A stretch of DNA of 20,524 nt, from NCBI GenBank assembly GCA_900642245.1, contig CAAAJI010000470.1, forward strand, positions 20,906 through 41,429. Reading direction: 5' to 3'. This document shows positions 8,695-17,479 of this stretch, piece by piece (the first letter of the stretch is position 1; each line of letters begins with the position of its first letter). The DNA is from Fragilaria radians. Taxonomy: Eukaryota > Bacillariophyta > Fragilariophyceae > Fragilariales > Fragilariaceae. The notes under the pieces are model-generated. The model was not told where the DNA came from. It was given only the letters and a program-made list of their open reading frames with translations, and did no database searches. A program made the translations under genes and the position numbers.

Positions 8695-9181
8695 ATGGCT
8701 TACAGGACGCACATTTTTCTGCCCATGACATCGGTTGTAAGGTAAGAGATTTGGATTACATTGGATTGAGATTTGACGATATTGGACGTCTCAGACTCTA
8801 ACTCAATTCATATTTTAGAAATGACGGCATTACGCAGGGGCTAACTTTGGCAAAGTTGAAGGAATCGGGCGAATACGAACAGTAAGTTGGGGATTTGGTT
8901 TCAATCTCTTTTTAGCCACATTTGTATCGTGTTCTTATTTTTCGTTTTTCAGTCTCCGTACATCCTGCATAGAATTAATCTTGCAGCATTATCCATATTG
9001 GAATGATTCATTGGAAGAGACAGCTCATCGTTGCCTTATCTCCAAGAACGATGCCTCTGAAATTACTTTGGGAGATCTTGTGGAGATACTACTTCCCACC
9101 GGAAAGTTGGCTATACCTGAGACATTGAAGCTGGAACTTTCTTGCTTGATCCGAGCGTCACTTCGGAATATGCATGCATAA
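8695..9181 (+). CDS. ENY2: ENY2/Sus1 (e(y)2) subunit of SAGA and TREX-2, three exons
   Basis: Spliced from exons 8695-8741, 8819-8881 and 8953-9181, giving 112 residues against about 100 in animals and fungi. Both introns are GT-AG and short (77 and 71 bases). The joined protein reads LAKLKESGEYEHLRTSC across the second junction, the conserved 'LxExGExExLKxLL' start of the family. It continues with a tryptophan-containing turn (YPYWNDSLEE) and ends ITLGDLVEILLPTG and AIPETLKLELSCLIRASL, matching the family's 'VTVDDLVxEITPxGRxxVPDxVKxELLxxIRxFL'. ENY2 links the SAGA deubiquitinase module and the TREX-2 mRNA export complex. An ATG at 8725 within exon 1 would shorten it by 10 residues and is also plausible. 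The family call is strong; the exact start and the first junction are inferred from splice signals and frame. Confidence 0.88.
8742..8818 (+). other. ENY2 intron 1
   Basis: A 77-base intron with donor AG|GTAAGAG and acceptor tattttag. Removing it joins GTA-AG to A-AAT in phase, so exon 1 reads into ...VVRNDGITQG. A diverged copy of this intron and the exon 1 end occurs at 18878-18971. Confidence 0.7.
8882..8952 (+). other. ENY2 intron 2
   Basis: A 71-base intron with donor CA|GTAAGTTGG and acceptor cgtttttcag after a T-rich tract. Splicing restores the conserved GEYEHL motif across the junction, which supports the boundaries. Confidence 0.85.
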
Positions 9182-9584
9182 ATTTGGCTTCTCCACGAGG
9201 CAACTTTCTCCCTACTCCACACCAACATTTTTGACTATCGGAGTCCCTTTTGCATTCCTCCTTTGCATGAAAATTCTCCACCAGCTTCGATGTTAACCTT
9301 TTGCTACAAGTGAATAAGTGAGCATATCCTCCGTATTGACTCAATATCATAAATCAGAATCCTTTGGATCTCACCATGCCTCGATTTGATTTTCCTCTTG
9401 GTGAAGATACCAAACTCATTCGATATGTCAGGCATACTTTGCATGAGACCATGGCACTCCATTTTTTTGCTTGAATCTTTTCTATATATAACAATTATTT
9501 GTAACATCATGCTCAGTCGTTGTTGTAAAGACTTACAGAAATAGATTAGTACTTGAATAAGGAAATAGATAAACCTTTAATATC
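9182..9584. other. Region downstream of ENY2, possible short acyl-CoA dehydrogenase-like fragment
   Basis: No full gene is seen. A plus-strand frame at 9376-9474 encodes 32 residues beginning MPRFDFPLGEDTKLIRYV, loosely like the first helix of acyl-CoA dehydrogenases ('FxxGEDxxxLRDxVR'). It stops immediately and could be coincidental. The rest is AT-rich and featureless. Confidence 0.2.
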
Positions 9585-9881
9585 TTACACAGCTTTATGA
9601 AGTTCAGCCATCCTTTCCTCTAGTAAGTTAAGCACATGCAGAGCACATGTCAGCAATACGATATGAGGCCTTTTGTCATGTGGTCTGCAATGAAATTTTG
9701 TCACATTACTAGGACTATCTGTCACACATCATTTTATTGTGCTCCAATTAAAACAGCTTTGTCTTACACACTCTTCAACTTCTATCAATATATTAACCAA
9801 GGTGTGATGATTTGATGACAAATTGAGTATGTCCAGCACATCTATTGGATTGCAGTACCAATATTCTTTTGTTTTAAGGTT
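9585..9881 (-). pseudogene. hAT-superfamily transposase fragment
   Basis: One minus-strand frame, interrupted by a single internal TGA, reads YWYCNPIDVLDILNLSS, then a helix VNILIEVEECVRQ, then CVTDSPSNVTKF and PHIVLLTCALHVLNLLEE. This order (dimer/core region, 'VTDSPxxMxxxR', then 'PHIxxxxCALHVLNLL') is the DUF659-like core of hAT transposases. The BED zinc finger, the C-terminal dimerisation domain and terminal inverted repeats are not seen, so it is a truncated dead copy. Confidence 0.6.
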
Positions 9882-10100
9882 AGTTTAGTTTCATGAGGAA
9901 TTAAGCAAGTTATAAGTGAGAACAGTGAAGAGAAGACATTCTGATTAGCAATAGAACCAATTAATTATTTTGGTGATTATAGTTTAAGTGTGAAGAGGCT
10001 CTCTAGCACGTTTAAACACAAGGTACACACAAGGACTCCTTTTCTTTTGTGTTAATTGTTGTTTGTTGAATTATATTCTGTTTGTTGATCTCCTTTCAAG
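9882..10100. other. AT-rich leader of the copia remnant
   Basis: About 220 bases between the hAT fragment and the decayed copia gag start. It would be expected to include the 5' LTR end and primer-binding site, but neither could be recognised. Confidence 0.2.
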
Positions 10101-11245
10101 ATGTCAGACTTAAATGCTATTTGAGTTCTAAACGTTTTGGGGAGAAAAGAAGAGTGGCCAACCTGGAGTGAGAAATTTCTAGCCAAGGCCAAGCGTTCTG
10201 GAGTCAAAGATGTCTTGTTGGGTAAACTACAGATCCTAAAGACTTCAGAAGAGTTTGAGGTTGTAGTCAGAATAAGGGGAAAAATGACGAAAAGTGCTGA
10301 CCTCAAAAGTTGGTTTTGACAGAATTGATACTGTCCATTGATGTAAGCAATTGTTGAAAAATTGCATTTGGCATTTTAAAAGGCTGAATGTCAAAAGATT
10401 ATTAAGATGAGAATTTGACCCAGTATCTGCACCCACATTAGTGAATTGAGAGAGAATGTTCAGGGAGAGAAAGCTTGGAAAGAAAGAAGGCCCAGAAATT
10501 TGGAATAATAATTCGAAAGACCCACAAGTTAGAAGTTGTGGGCTCAAAGATGACTGATGAGCAGTTTCTTCTTCTAGTTTTGAACAGTTTAACCTGACTA
10601 AGAGTTGCAAATGTTGCTTATGGGAAAGTGTATTGGTAACAAAGAGAATCTGCTATTCATTGATGAGCTCAGGGAAGACCTTAACCAGAGATACACAAAT
10701 CTTTTATCAAAATCTGAATCTACATTGCATGAGGACTATGTCAAGGAGAAGGCACTGTTTATAACGCAATTTATAAGGAAAATGCCAAAAAGCGGCAAAC
10801 TAATTAGCACAGTGCAAGCAAAGAAAAAATTTGTAATTACTGTAAGAAATCAGACCATCTAAAGTCTAACTGAATCAAATTGTTGAGAAAGAATCAAGCT
10901 GATGTTGGAAAATGAAACTGGATTGCAGGATCTGCTACTGATGTCGTTTTAAACACAATGACTGCCAATGACGGAATCGACAGTATAATTTGAATTGGCA
11001 GCAGTGGCGCTTGATGCCATAATTGCAATAGCAAAGAAGTTATATACAACTGCACTACAATTTGTAGGAGAAAACGGTTGGAAACGGCGACAACTGCCTG
11101 CAAAGAAGGTTGGAAGCTTAAGATGCACAGTCCAACAGAAAAGTGGTGAAATATTTCTCGTACTACTTCAAAACGAAAAATTTGTAACACCTTTTGGTGA
11201 ATCTTTCTTTTAAAAAGAAAGAAATAAGCATGAATGCACTCATTT
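10101..11245 (+). pseudogene. Ty1/copia retrotransposon gag and protease remnant
   Basis: Broken plus-strand frames follow copia gag order. An ATG at 10101 begins MSDLNAI, interrupted by TGA. WPTWSEKFLAKAKRSG (about 10148-10205) is the typical copia gag N-terminus, followed by LTELILSID and KIAFGILKG near 10310-10390. The MLLMGK...NKENLLFIDELREDLN segment (10608-10700) is the gag C-terminal part. CNYCKKSDHLKSN near 10835-10875 is a CCHC zinc knuckle whose last Cys position is TGA. The protease follows as decayed IGSSGA near 10995, where copia has a D-S-G-A active site, then GSLRCTVQQKSGE. The catalytic Asp is lost. Many TGA stops and frameshifts show it is dead. Confidence 0.75.
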
Positions 11246-11618
11246 ATACCTAGTATAACAAGTGTCACAAGAATATAAATGGACGAAAAAAATGGGGGAA
11301 AAAGAGGGAAAGATGCTGAAAAACGCATCATTCTGCGAATCCAGAAGGTAAGATTTTGAATAAATTGCTATACGCATCCTCGAATCCAGGTTCTCATTTT
11401 ACCGGCGACTGAATTGTGAGGGCAATAGATTTGGCAGCTGCTTTCGTTATCATTTTCGCGCCCAACGGTTTAATCATATGTTTTTTCATGTACTCACTTT
11501 CGTATTCTGAATTTTACAAAGGAGAATTGGGATTGTTTACTTCATCTGTTGTAACATTTGATTGCTATTGAGTAATTAAACTGTCGACGCATAATTCATC
11601 CAATACAGAAACAGCATC
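11246..11618. other. Upstream region of the monooxygenase gene
   Basis: No gene is seen. The part next to 11619 presumably carries the promoter of the DOMON/monooxygenase gene; no specific element is recognised. Confidence 0.3.
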
Positions 11619-13408
11619 ATGCTTTTCTTCAACCTTGTGCTACCATTGCACCTCGTCATTTATTTGTGCACTGCTCTTATCGTTCTATCCGCAAATACAT
11701 CATTGCCGTTTGGAGGGGAAAGCGGTGGTGTCTATCATGAATGGCTGCAACACGCAGTCTTTCAGCGACATACTTGGCTTGAAGACTCGACAAACTCAGA
11801 AAATGGAGTTGCTGTGCATTGGAACATTAGTAATGATTATATTCATATTGGCATTGCTTGCAAAGCAACAGGCTGGGTGGGGTTTGGAATCGCAGAAGCA
11901 GGGTCAATGAAAGGTGCTGATATCCTAATGTATGTCGCTGAAAATGATACATTGATAGATTCCTATGTCCTTGATGATCTAGTGAAGCCATTGGTCGATG
12001 ACTATCAGGATTGGAATCTCACCTTTTCAGAGAAAAAGATGGATTCATCATATTTGAGGCATCTCGCTTACTAAATACTGGAGACACTCAAGATCGGGAA
12101 ATCAAGAACGATGGAGATGATTTCATTCCAGCGACACGCGTCATAGCTGCTTGGGGTAACACTTCCACTCCATCATACCATGGCATTCACAATCGTGTCA
12201 AAGGTGCCATTTGCTTTCGTGGGAAGTCAACTGACAGGATCAGCGATGCATTCCAAAAAAAGATGAAAGCAGAGGCAGAAGGTTATTTTATGGTACAAGC
12301 TGGTAACTATTCTATACCAGCAAAAGATACAACGTATGCAATGTTTTGCATATCCTTGAAGGAACTGATGGGTCAAGGAGTCCCTGTTGATAAAGAGTTA
12401 CACATAATTGGAATCGAACCCATAATTGATATTCAAACATCAAAACATGTACACCACTTTACATTATATGGTGACCAAAGAGAGTTGGTAGACAATCAAA
12501 ATTGCAAACGTCCTTTTGACTTGGTACATGCTTGGGCTCCAGGAGATATTTCTACATCAATGCCTCCAAATGCAGGAATTGCCTTGGGAAAATCCGGTAT
12601 GATAACGTTCTCTTTGCAAATTCATTATAACAATCCAGATTTTGTCACCGGGCTCTTGGATACTAGTGGTACAAAGATATATTACACTAGTAAAAAGAGA
12701 CAGTTTGACATCGGCATCCTTCAAATTGGAGATCCTTTTGTATCTCTTTATGGAATTCAAGTTGGAAGTCCAGCTTACATCTCCCGACACACATTTGATT
12801 GCCGTGACGCTTGTTCTTTAGTATTTCTCAATGAATCAATCACAGTGATCAGTGAGCACCTCCACATGCACAAGTCCGGTGTTAGAATGAAAAACTCTCA
12901 ATTTCGAGATAACGAAGAAGTTAGAGCTGGACAAGTTGAGTACTTCGACTTTGACCAACAAGGTGGTTTTGGTGTAATCCAAGATCCATTTACGATTCAG
13001 CCAGGTGACTCCTTTCGATTGTCATGTGAATATCACGCTATGGTAGGAGAGGTATTTGGAATTGGAAGTTCTCAGGAAATGTGTATAGCATTTCTTACCT
13101 ACTATCCTCGCATGACGATAGCGAGTGATCATGGTGATATGCCTTATGTCTGTGGTCGCAGCTTGCCAATGCCCTCAGAGTGTGATGCTGGTTGGAATTT
13201 TTCGAAAATCATGAATGTATCGGATATGGGTAGGATTTTCGGTTCCTCAACCAAAAACTATCCAAGCTCAATTCCATCGAAGTCACCATTTCAATCGCCA
13301 AAGGATGACGCAAAATCGGAACCATCATCCTTCGCTGGTATTTCTCGAACAAGCCTTAACATGATTTTTATCGCTGCCACTGTCCTTGCTAAACTGTCTT
13401 TCTTCTAA
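11619..13408 (+). CDS. DOMON-copper type II monooxygenase (dopamine beta-hydroxylase/MOXD1-like), with one -1 frameshift
   Basis: A secreted copper monooxygenase of about 595 residues, split between frames 11619-12074 and 12011-13408. Order: signal peptide (LVIYLCTALIVLSANTS), DOMON domain (VHWNISND, GWVGFGIAEAG, PLVDDYQDWNLTF), then the two copper domains. CuH ligands are visible as HVHHF (12446-12460) and QIHY (His at 12623-12625). CuM ligands are LHMH (12860-12871) and Met in QEMCIAFLTYYP (codon 13079-13081). A Ser/Pro linker and a hydrophobic C-terminal tail suggest a GPI anchor. Homology crosses the break without a gap: SEKK in the first frame continues as DGFIIFEASRLLNTGD in the second. 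The shift lies in the gagaaaaagat run at 12031-12040 and fits loss of one A. It could be a recent mutation, an assembly error or recoding. The substrate is unknown. Confidence 0.88.
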
Positions 13409-14154
13409 GCATCAGATTCTTTAAGAAGCCCGTAAGGAGGATTATTGACTTTCCGTAGGATAAAAAGTATGATTTATGATGTCTCGAGAATTTTGAATGA
13501 CTATGCATGACTAAAAGAAATTGTGTATTCAACTAGGATATCCGTAATTGGATTCTTAATTTTGTAACTTCTTAATCGCGCTCCTATATATATCCCTGGA
13601 AGATTGTTGGCTTTCATACCATCAACATTTTCTTTTTTTGTGTGCGCATGAAATTTGCTCTACTCAATTCTGCATCCCGTTTGCATGTTGACGAATAAAA
13701 AAATCTCCAAATGTTTCAATTGGAACAAATATAAATTCACTTTTGAAACCCAAAAATGTGAGATTGAAATATTTGCATCGACATTGCCAAGTTTTGCTTG
13801 CATATTTATACCGTCGTATTAACTTACTTTCCGCTCTACTTTGATTAGCGTATTACTGCTGAAGAATGTCAATGATTCCAACATAGAAGACTAGACTTTA
13901 CCTTCACATAAATGTTCTCTCCCGTTTGGAGTTTTGAATTTGATAGGGAGCACAAGGCCTGTGGTGTCCATCATGAGACCACCGTCTTTCTGGACAGATA
14001 GCGGTTTCAAGAACCCTCAAATTTTGGCTCATTACGAATGGGATCAACTCTAGATGAATCAAAGCGTCCTGAAATCATCCGTCTGTAGCCATGAATATCG
14101 TACAGGCGATGGAAAGGCCAATAAACTTGCTCAATCGTTTGCTCTTTCTCAACC
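13409..14154. other. Region between monooxygenase and PIP-kinase fragment, possible decayed minus-strand coding
   Basis: The first about 480 bases look noncoding and AT-rich. In 13891-14190 the minus strand has two abutting open frames in different phases: one with VYWPFHRLYDIHGYRRM, and one ending DGGLMMDTTGLVLPIKF with a stop at 13893-13891. Their overlap near 14015 fits a one-base loss. They lie downstream of the PIP-kinase-like fragment and could be its remains, but no domain is recognised. Confidence 0.3.
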
Positions 14155-14605
14155 TCAAGACTTTTCAACTCCTCCAGAAGGCTTTAACTTATACTTTTCA
14201 GTTGCCATAAAATCATCACTTGTCAACCATTTCCTTCCATCACTTGACATGCGCGTACTTGTGGTCCCGATGGATGTTCGAACACCCAGCATAACGGCGA
14301 TTGATAATGCATATAGCTCATGTTCTATCACCTTACAAAATGATCATGTTAGTTTTGGGTTTGAATCACAACCTTTTGAGACATGTAATTATGAAACTTA
14401 CTTTCCCCTTGACGTAAGATTTGCGGTTTTCCTTGTTGGCGCCGCGACTCTTCCGTCGTCGCCACCTTTGATTGGAGATAATATCATGAGGATCAGCAAA
14501 GGCAAGCACAAAATAATTGGTAATTGGATTCAATGAGCTAACAATACTGGGATTCGTCAAAGAAAGAAACTCACTTGAAGGGAAGGCAATATTTTGGTAA
14601 CGCAA
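14155..14605 (-). pseudogene. Phosphatidylinositol phosphate kinase (PIPK) N-lobe fragment, two exons
   Basis: The minus strand has two in-phase exons: one ending at 14402 (basic RWRRRKSRG, then KSYVKGK) and one starting at 14331 (VIEHELYALSIAVMLGVRTSIG), separated by an intron at 14401-14332. The second exon continues with WLTSDDFMATEKYKLKPSGG and then hits a TGA at 14157-14155. This matches the start of PIP kinases, 'LSIMLGIRxSVG...LxxxDFxxxxKxxFPxxGG', but the expected 'TPPHxLxHTFKFKDYAP' and the ATP-binding lysine region are absent. It is therefore a truncated fragment rather than a working kinase. How far the first exon extends upstream is uncertain. A plus-strand 160-codon ORF over the same bases (14054-14536) is considered a shadow. 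Confidence 0.45.
14332..14401 (-). other. Intron in the PIPK-like fragment
   Basis: A 70-base interval on the minus strand with donor GGGGAAA|GTAAGT and acceptor ttttgtaag. Removing it joins KGK to VIEHELY in phase 0. Confidence 0.5.
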
Positions 14606-14758
14606 CGAAGCGATGTAGTTTTCAATCCCACTTGGAAAGGTTTTTCGATGATGTTACATGTACAGTTTGTATGACAGTATCTTAAATGGGGGAAATTTCG
14701 TCGAATAAAACTCATATTTTTTTCTTTCATTCGTTTTTTACTTTTCACTTTTCGGCGT

Positions 14759-14986
14759 TTGAAAAATTTCGAGAAGAGTGTCGATGCTGAAGAAGGACGG
14801 TGCTGTCATGAGAAAGCGACATTGAAAATTCGTAAATCAAAAAAGGATGATCGTTTGGCCAAATGTCGTCAGATGCCAGTGTTGTCCGCATCGTCGGTGG
14901 TCACTCCAGCTGGGATGGCAGCAGTAAGTATGTTGAAAAAATATGATGCCAGGAATGTCAAATTCAGCCATATCATCAGATTTTGA
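14759..14986 (+). pseudogene. Importin-alpha N-terminal (IBB) fragment, plus-strand arm
   Basis: A plus-strand frame reads FEKSVDAEEGR, then ATLKIRKSKKDDRLAKCRQM, then TPAGMAA. This matches the importin-beta-binding domain of importin alpha ('KKSVDxxEGRRRREExxLxIRKxKRExxLxKRR'), the autoinhibitory nuclear-import adaptor N-terminus. Several expected arginines are cysteines (EGRCCHEK, LAKCRQM), consistent with CGT-to-TGT decay. No armadillo repeats follow, and the frame ends shortly after. It forms the left arm of an inverted repeat with 15189-15496; compared with that copy it lacks about 25 bases near 14937. Confidence 0.65.
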
Positions 14987-15496
14987 CGAAAACGGACCTT
15001 ACATCTTTGATGGAAACAAGAACGGTGTTACAGAATTTTAGACTAATTGTGCCTTTTTCTACTGCAAGAAAGGTAGATCCTTTCCTACTATCCTGTCTGT
15101 ACATGAACATTTAACCGAAAGAAGAAGACTAATTCTCATCATCCTCTGTGGTGTACGAACAAGATCGTAGGAAAGGATCTACACTTTCTCACGTAGGAAA
15201 TGGCACAAGTGGTTTAAAATCCTGAAGACTAGGCGGTAATACCTTGTCTCCATCAAAGATGTAAGGTCCGTTTTCGTCAAAATCTGATGATATGGCTGAA
15301 GTTGACATTCCTGGCATCATATTGGGATATTTCCCATCACCCGATGCCATCAACATACTTGCTGCTGCCATCCCCACTGGAGTGACCACCAACAATGCGG
15401 ACGACACAGGCATCTGACGACATTTGGCCAAAGGATCATCCTTTTTTGTCTTACAAATTTTCAATGTCATTTTCTCATGACAGCAACGTCCTTCTT
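14790..15496. repeat. Large inverted repeat of importin-alpha fragments (hairpin)
   Basis: The left arm, about 14790-15102, and the right arm, about 15153-15496, are reverse complements of each other at roughly 90% over the aligned parts by eye, with a spacer of about 50 bases. Examples of exact pairing are gtagatcctttcctac (15073-15088 against 15167-15182) and the block around tcatcagattttgacgaaaa. The left arm has a deletion of about 25 bases and diverges in the segment around 15015-15060. A transcript across it would fold into a hairpin stem of about 300 bp. Confidence 0.85.
15189..15496 (-). pseudogene. Importin-alpha N-terminal (IBB) fragment, minus-strand arm
   Basis: A minus-strand frame reads QEGRCCHEK, MTLKICKTKKDDPLAKCRQM, TPVGMAAASMLMASGDG, ISSDFDENGPYIFDGDKV, and stops at 15189. 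It is the second decayed copy of the importin-alpha N-terminus, longer than the plus-strand arm and also lacking armadillo repeats. The homology to the left arm starts abruptly at aagaaggacg (15496) inside the IBB domain, so the ATG and the KKSVDA part are absent here. Confidence 0.65.
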
Positions 15497-15608
15497 GTTA
15501 CTTTGGTCCTGCAATTCCTTTGAAGGTGGAAGTATGTATGACATTTGCTGTTCTATTAATCACTCCTGTTTTCCCAATTGCTCCCTTTAAATGATCTAAT
15601 AACTGCTC

Positions 15609-15935
15609 TCAGTTATCTCTTTCTTGTGTTAAACAGGACCCCGTTGTGAATACTTGTCGAAGAAGCCAACGAATTGTTCCGGTTATAAATCTGGATGAAC
15701 ACAAAATCACATCTTGCCACCCTGCCCCACGTAATTGACGATATCTTGATTCAAGATGTCTTCGCGTATTTTCTGGTGAACTTAAAATGCATTCTTTTCT
15801 TTGCCTTCTTTTTTCTTCACATGTCATTCCATAATTCTTGAGTAATCGGCATAATATTTTTAAATCTGATACATCAATAGTCGTTTTCTTCTCATTCTCT
15901 AGATATCTTGGCATATCTTGATTATACTTGTTCAT
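15609..15935 (-). CDS. Unrecognised small protein ORF
   Basis: A 108-codon minus-strand frame. It is rich in charged residues and begins MNKYNQDMPRYLENEKK. The middle part, EEKRRQRKECILSSPENTRR followed by HLESRYRQLRGAGWQD, has the composition of a folded helical protein rather than random translation. The last part (FITGTIRWLLRQVF) is amphipathic. No known domain is recognised. It starts 113 bases beyond the importin hairpin on the same strand as its right arm, and lies in a transposon-rich stretch, so it may be a gene fragment. Confidence 0.3.
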   Translation of the reverse strand: MNKYNQDMPRYLENEKKTTIDVSDLKILCRLLKNYGMTCEEKRRQRKECILSSPENTRRHLESRYRQLRGAGWQDVILCSSRFITGTIRWLLRQVFTTGSCLTQERDN

Positions 15936-17035
15936 TGACTAAAGCCCATGAACTTTACAGCATGGATTTGATTTATAGCATGCTTTCTAATCATCGTTCT
16001 TTTTGTTTTCGTAAAGACTTGAAGTGTTTGCACCAAAATTACTAAGTTTCGTTTTGACTTTCTTTTCCAAGGCAATGCTAAATCTACATTAATTCTAGCC
16101 AAAGGTTTAATTTGGTTGAGTTTGTTGGGAAGTTTCCGTCAAGAAATTATAATGGATTAATTGGTTGTCATATACTTCAAGTGAACAGTAAGTGGATTAA
16201 ACAAGCAATGGCAATTTTGGTCCTATTGATGTTATCTCAAAGTTTGGACGAAACGGAAATGAACGTAAGTCAATATGAAAAACGATAGCAATTCGGTAAA
16301 GGCTTTCCCACTTTGTAGCAGTTGAAGGACCGTTTATAGTGACAGACAATGAAGATTGACATACAATGAAGGTTGAAGAAGTGGATCCAATTGTGTCACT
16401 ACCGCATTCTCAATCATTAGGAATTGAAAGAACAGTGATCTAAAGCAAATTCATTAGTCTCATTGAAAAGTAAGAGTGGCAACATAGTAGGCCAAGGAGG
16501 GCATTAAGGGCACAAATTTGATCAATTTAAAGCAGCCTTTTGCAATTACTAGATTGCAGAAATCTGTCTTTAAACCTTTGTCATTATATAAATGAAGAGG
16601 AAGCAGCATTTTCATTCTTCTGAACAGCAAATAGCATCATTGGCTGTGCAATTTGAAATGCCTTGACGGCTTCAAGAACAATTATTTATGTTTTTTTTCA
16701 CTTCTATTTTATTCTTGTATACTTCAGAAAGTGGGAGTTAGTTGAATTGTAGATGCTTTGGTATAATTCAATGACTTCCCTATGCCTTAGACAATTTATT
16801 GCATTTCATTGTCATGTCTTTAAGCAATTTATTGAATTTCATTGTCATGTCTTGAAGCAATTTATTGAATTTCATTGTCATGTCTTGAAGCTTGTGGCAT
16901 TATGCCTCAATAGGTTTTTCGAATGGTACTAGATACCCAAAGGTGTGGCAATACTCGTTGTTTGATTTGTTTTGGATTTTATTTCTATTTCCACACTTGG
17001 ATTGGTAACATATTACTAGTTACCTGACCGCCTCA
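15936..17035. other. Unassigned region with a 33-bp tandem repeat
   Basis: No intact gene is seen. Short open pieces such as NGNFGPIDVISKFGRNGNE before a gtaagt at about 16264 (plus) and VLEAVKAFQIAQPMMLFAV (minus, about 16620-16680) look partly coding, but no family is recognised. This is probably transposon debris. Confidence 0.25.
16792..16890. repeat. 33-bp tandem repeat, three copies
   Basis: Three consecutive 33-base units start with caatttattg at 16792, 16825 and 16858. Copies 2 and 3 are identical; copy 1 differs at two positions (gcattt for gaattt and tttaag for ttgaag). No ORF runs through it, so it is a small minisatellite. Confidence 0.9.
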
Positions 17036-17143
17036 GGAACAGGAGCAAACATACTCACCAAAGCCACAAAAGAATTGAAGACACCATTCAGTATCAGAAC
17101 GCCCAACATGAAACTCCTGCTAAATGTACTTCAAATAAGATTC
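17036..17143 (+). pseudogene. Ty1/copia RT fragment, left of the nested transposon
   Basis: A plus-strand frame reads HQSHKRIEDTIQYQ and then HETPAKCTSNKI. It resembles the copia segment 'LTQPHLIxxIIxD...DTPA' that precedes the conserved KLNYLEK block. The KLNYLEK block itself appears only after about 650 bases of unrelated sequence, at 17823. The match is short, so confidence is moderate. Confidence 0.4.
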
Positions 17144-17479
17144 AAAAGTTTTGAACGGAATAACCTATTTGACGTAACTGTTGACAATGAAGATGGAAAT
17201 GCAACCATTAAAAACTTGCTTACCACCCATGGACAGTGCAGCATTCAACACATCCAAAAAAGAAAGCTCTCAGTACATCAATACTACAACCAGGAAGAGG
17301 CAGAACAACTATCAACTTTTTCTATGCCTATCCAACACAGTGTATGAACACAACAGGCGTTCCTTAACAAATAAAGAACAGATCAGCTCATCATTGGGCC
17401 TACCATGCGGAGTGACCTACTTGAAACTGTTAAAGCAAAAAGCAGAAGTTGATACTCAAGCAGCCGCATCCCGTATTCA

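Noticed and set aside
14054..14536. 160-codon plus-strand ORF
   Set aside because: It lies over the minus-strand PIPK-like exons and their intron, has no recognisable motif, and is best explained as their antisense shadow.
14790..15496. Inverted repeat as transposon terminal inverted repeats
   Set aside because: The arms are coding fragments of importin alpha with only about 50 bases between them, too little to hold a transposase; a hairpin duplication fits better.
16792..16890. Short repeat cluster as a CRISPR array
   Set aside because: The 33-bp units are directly adjacent with no unique spacers, and the context is eukaryotic.
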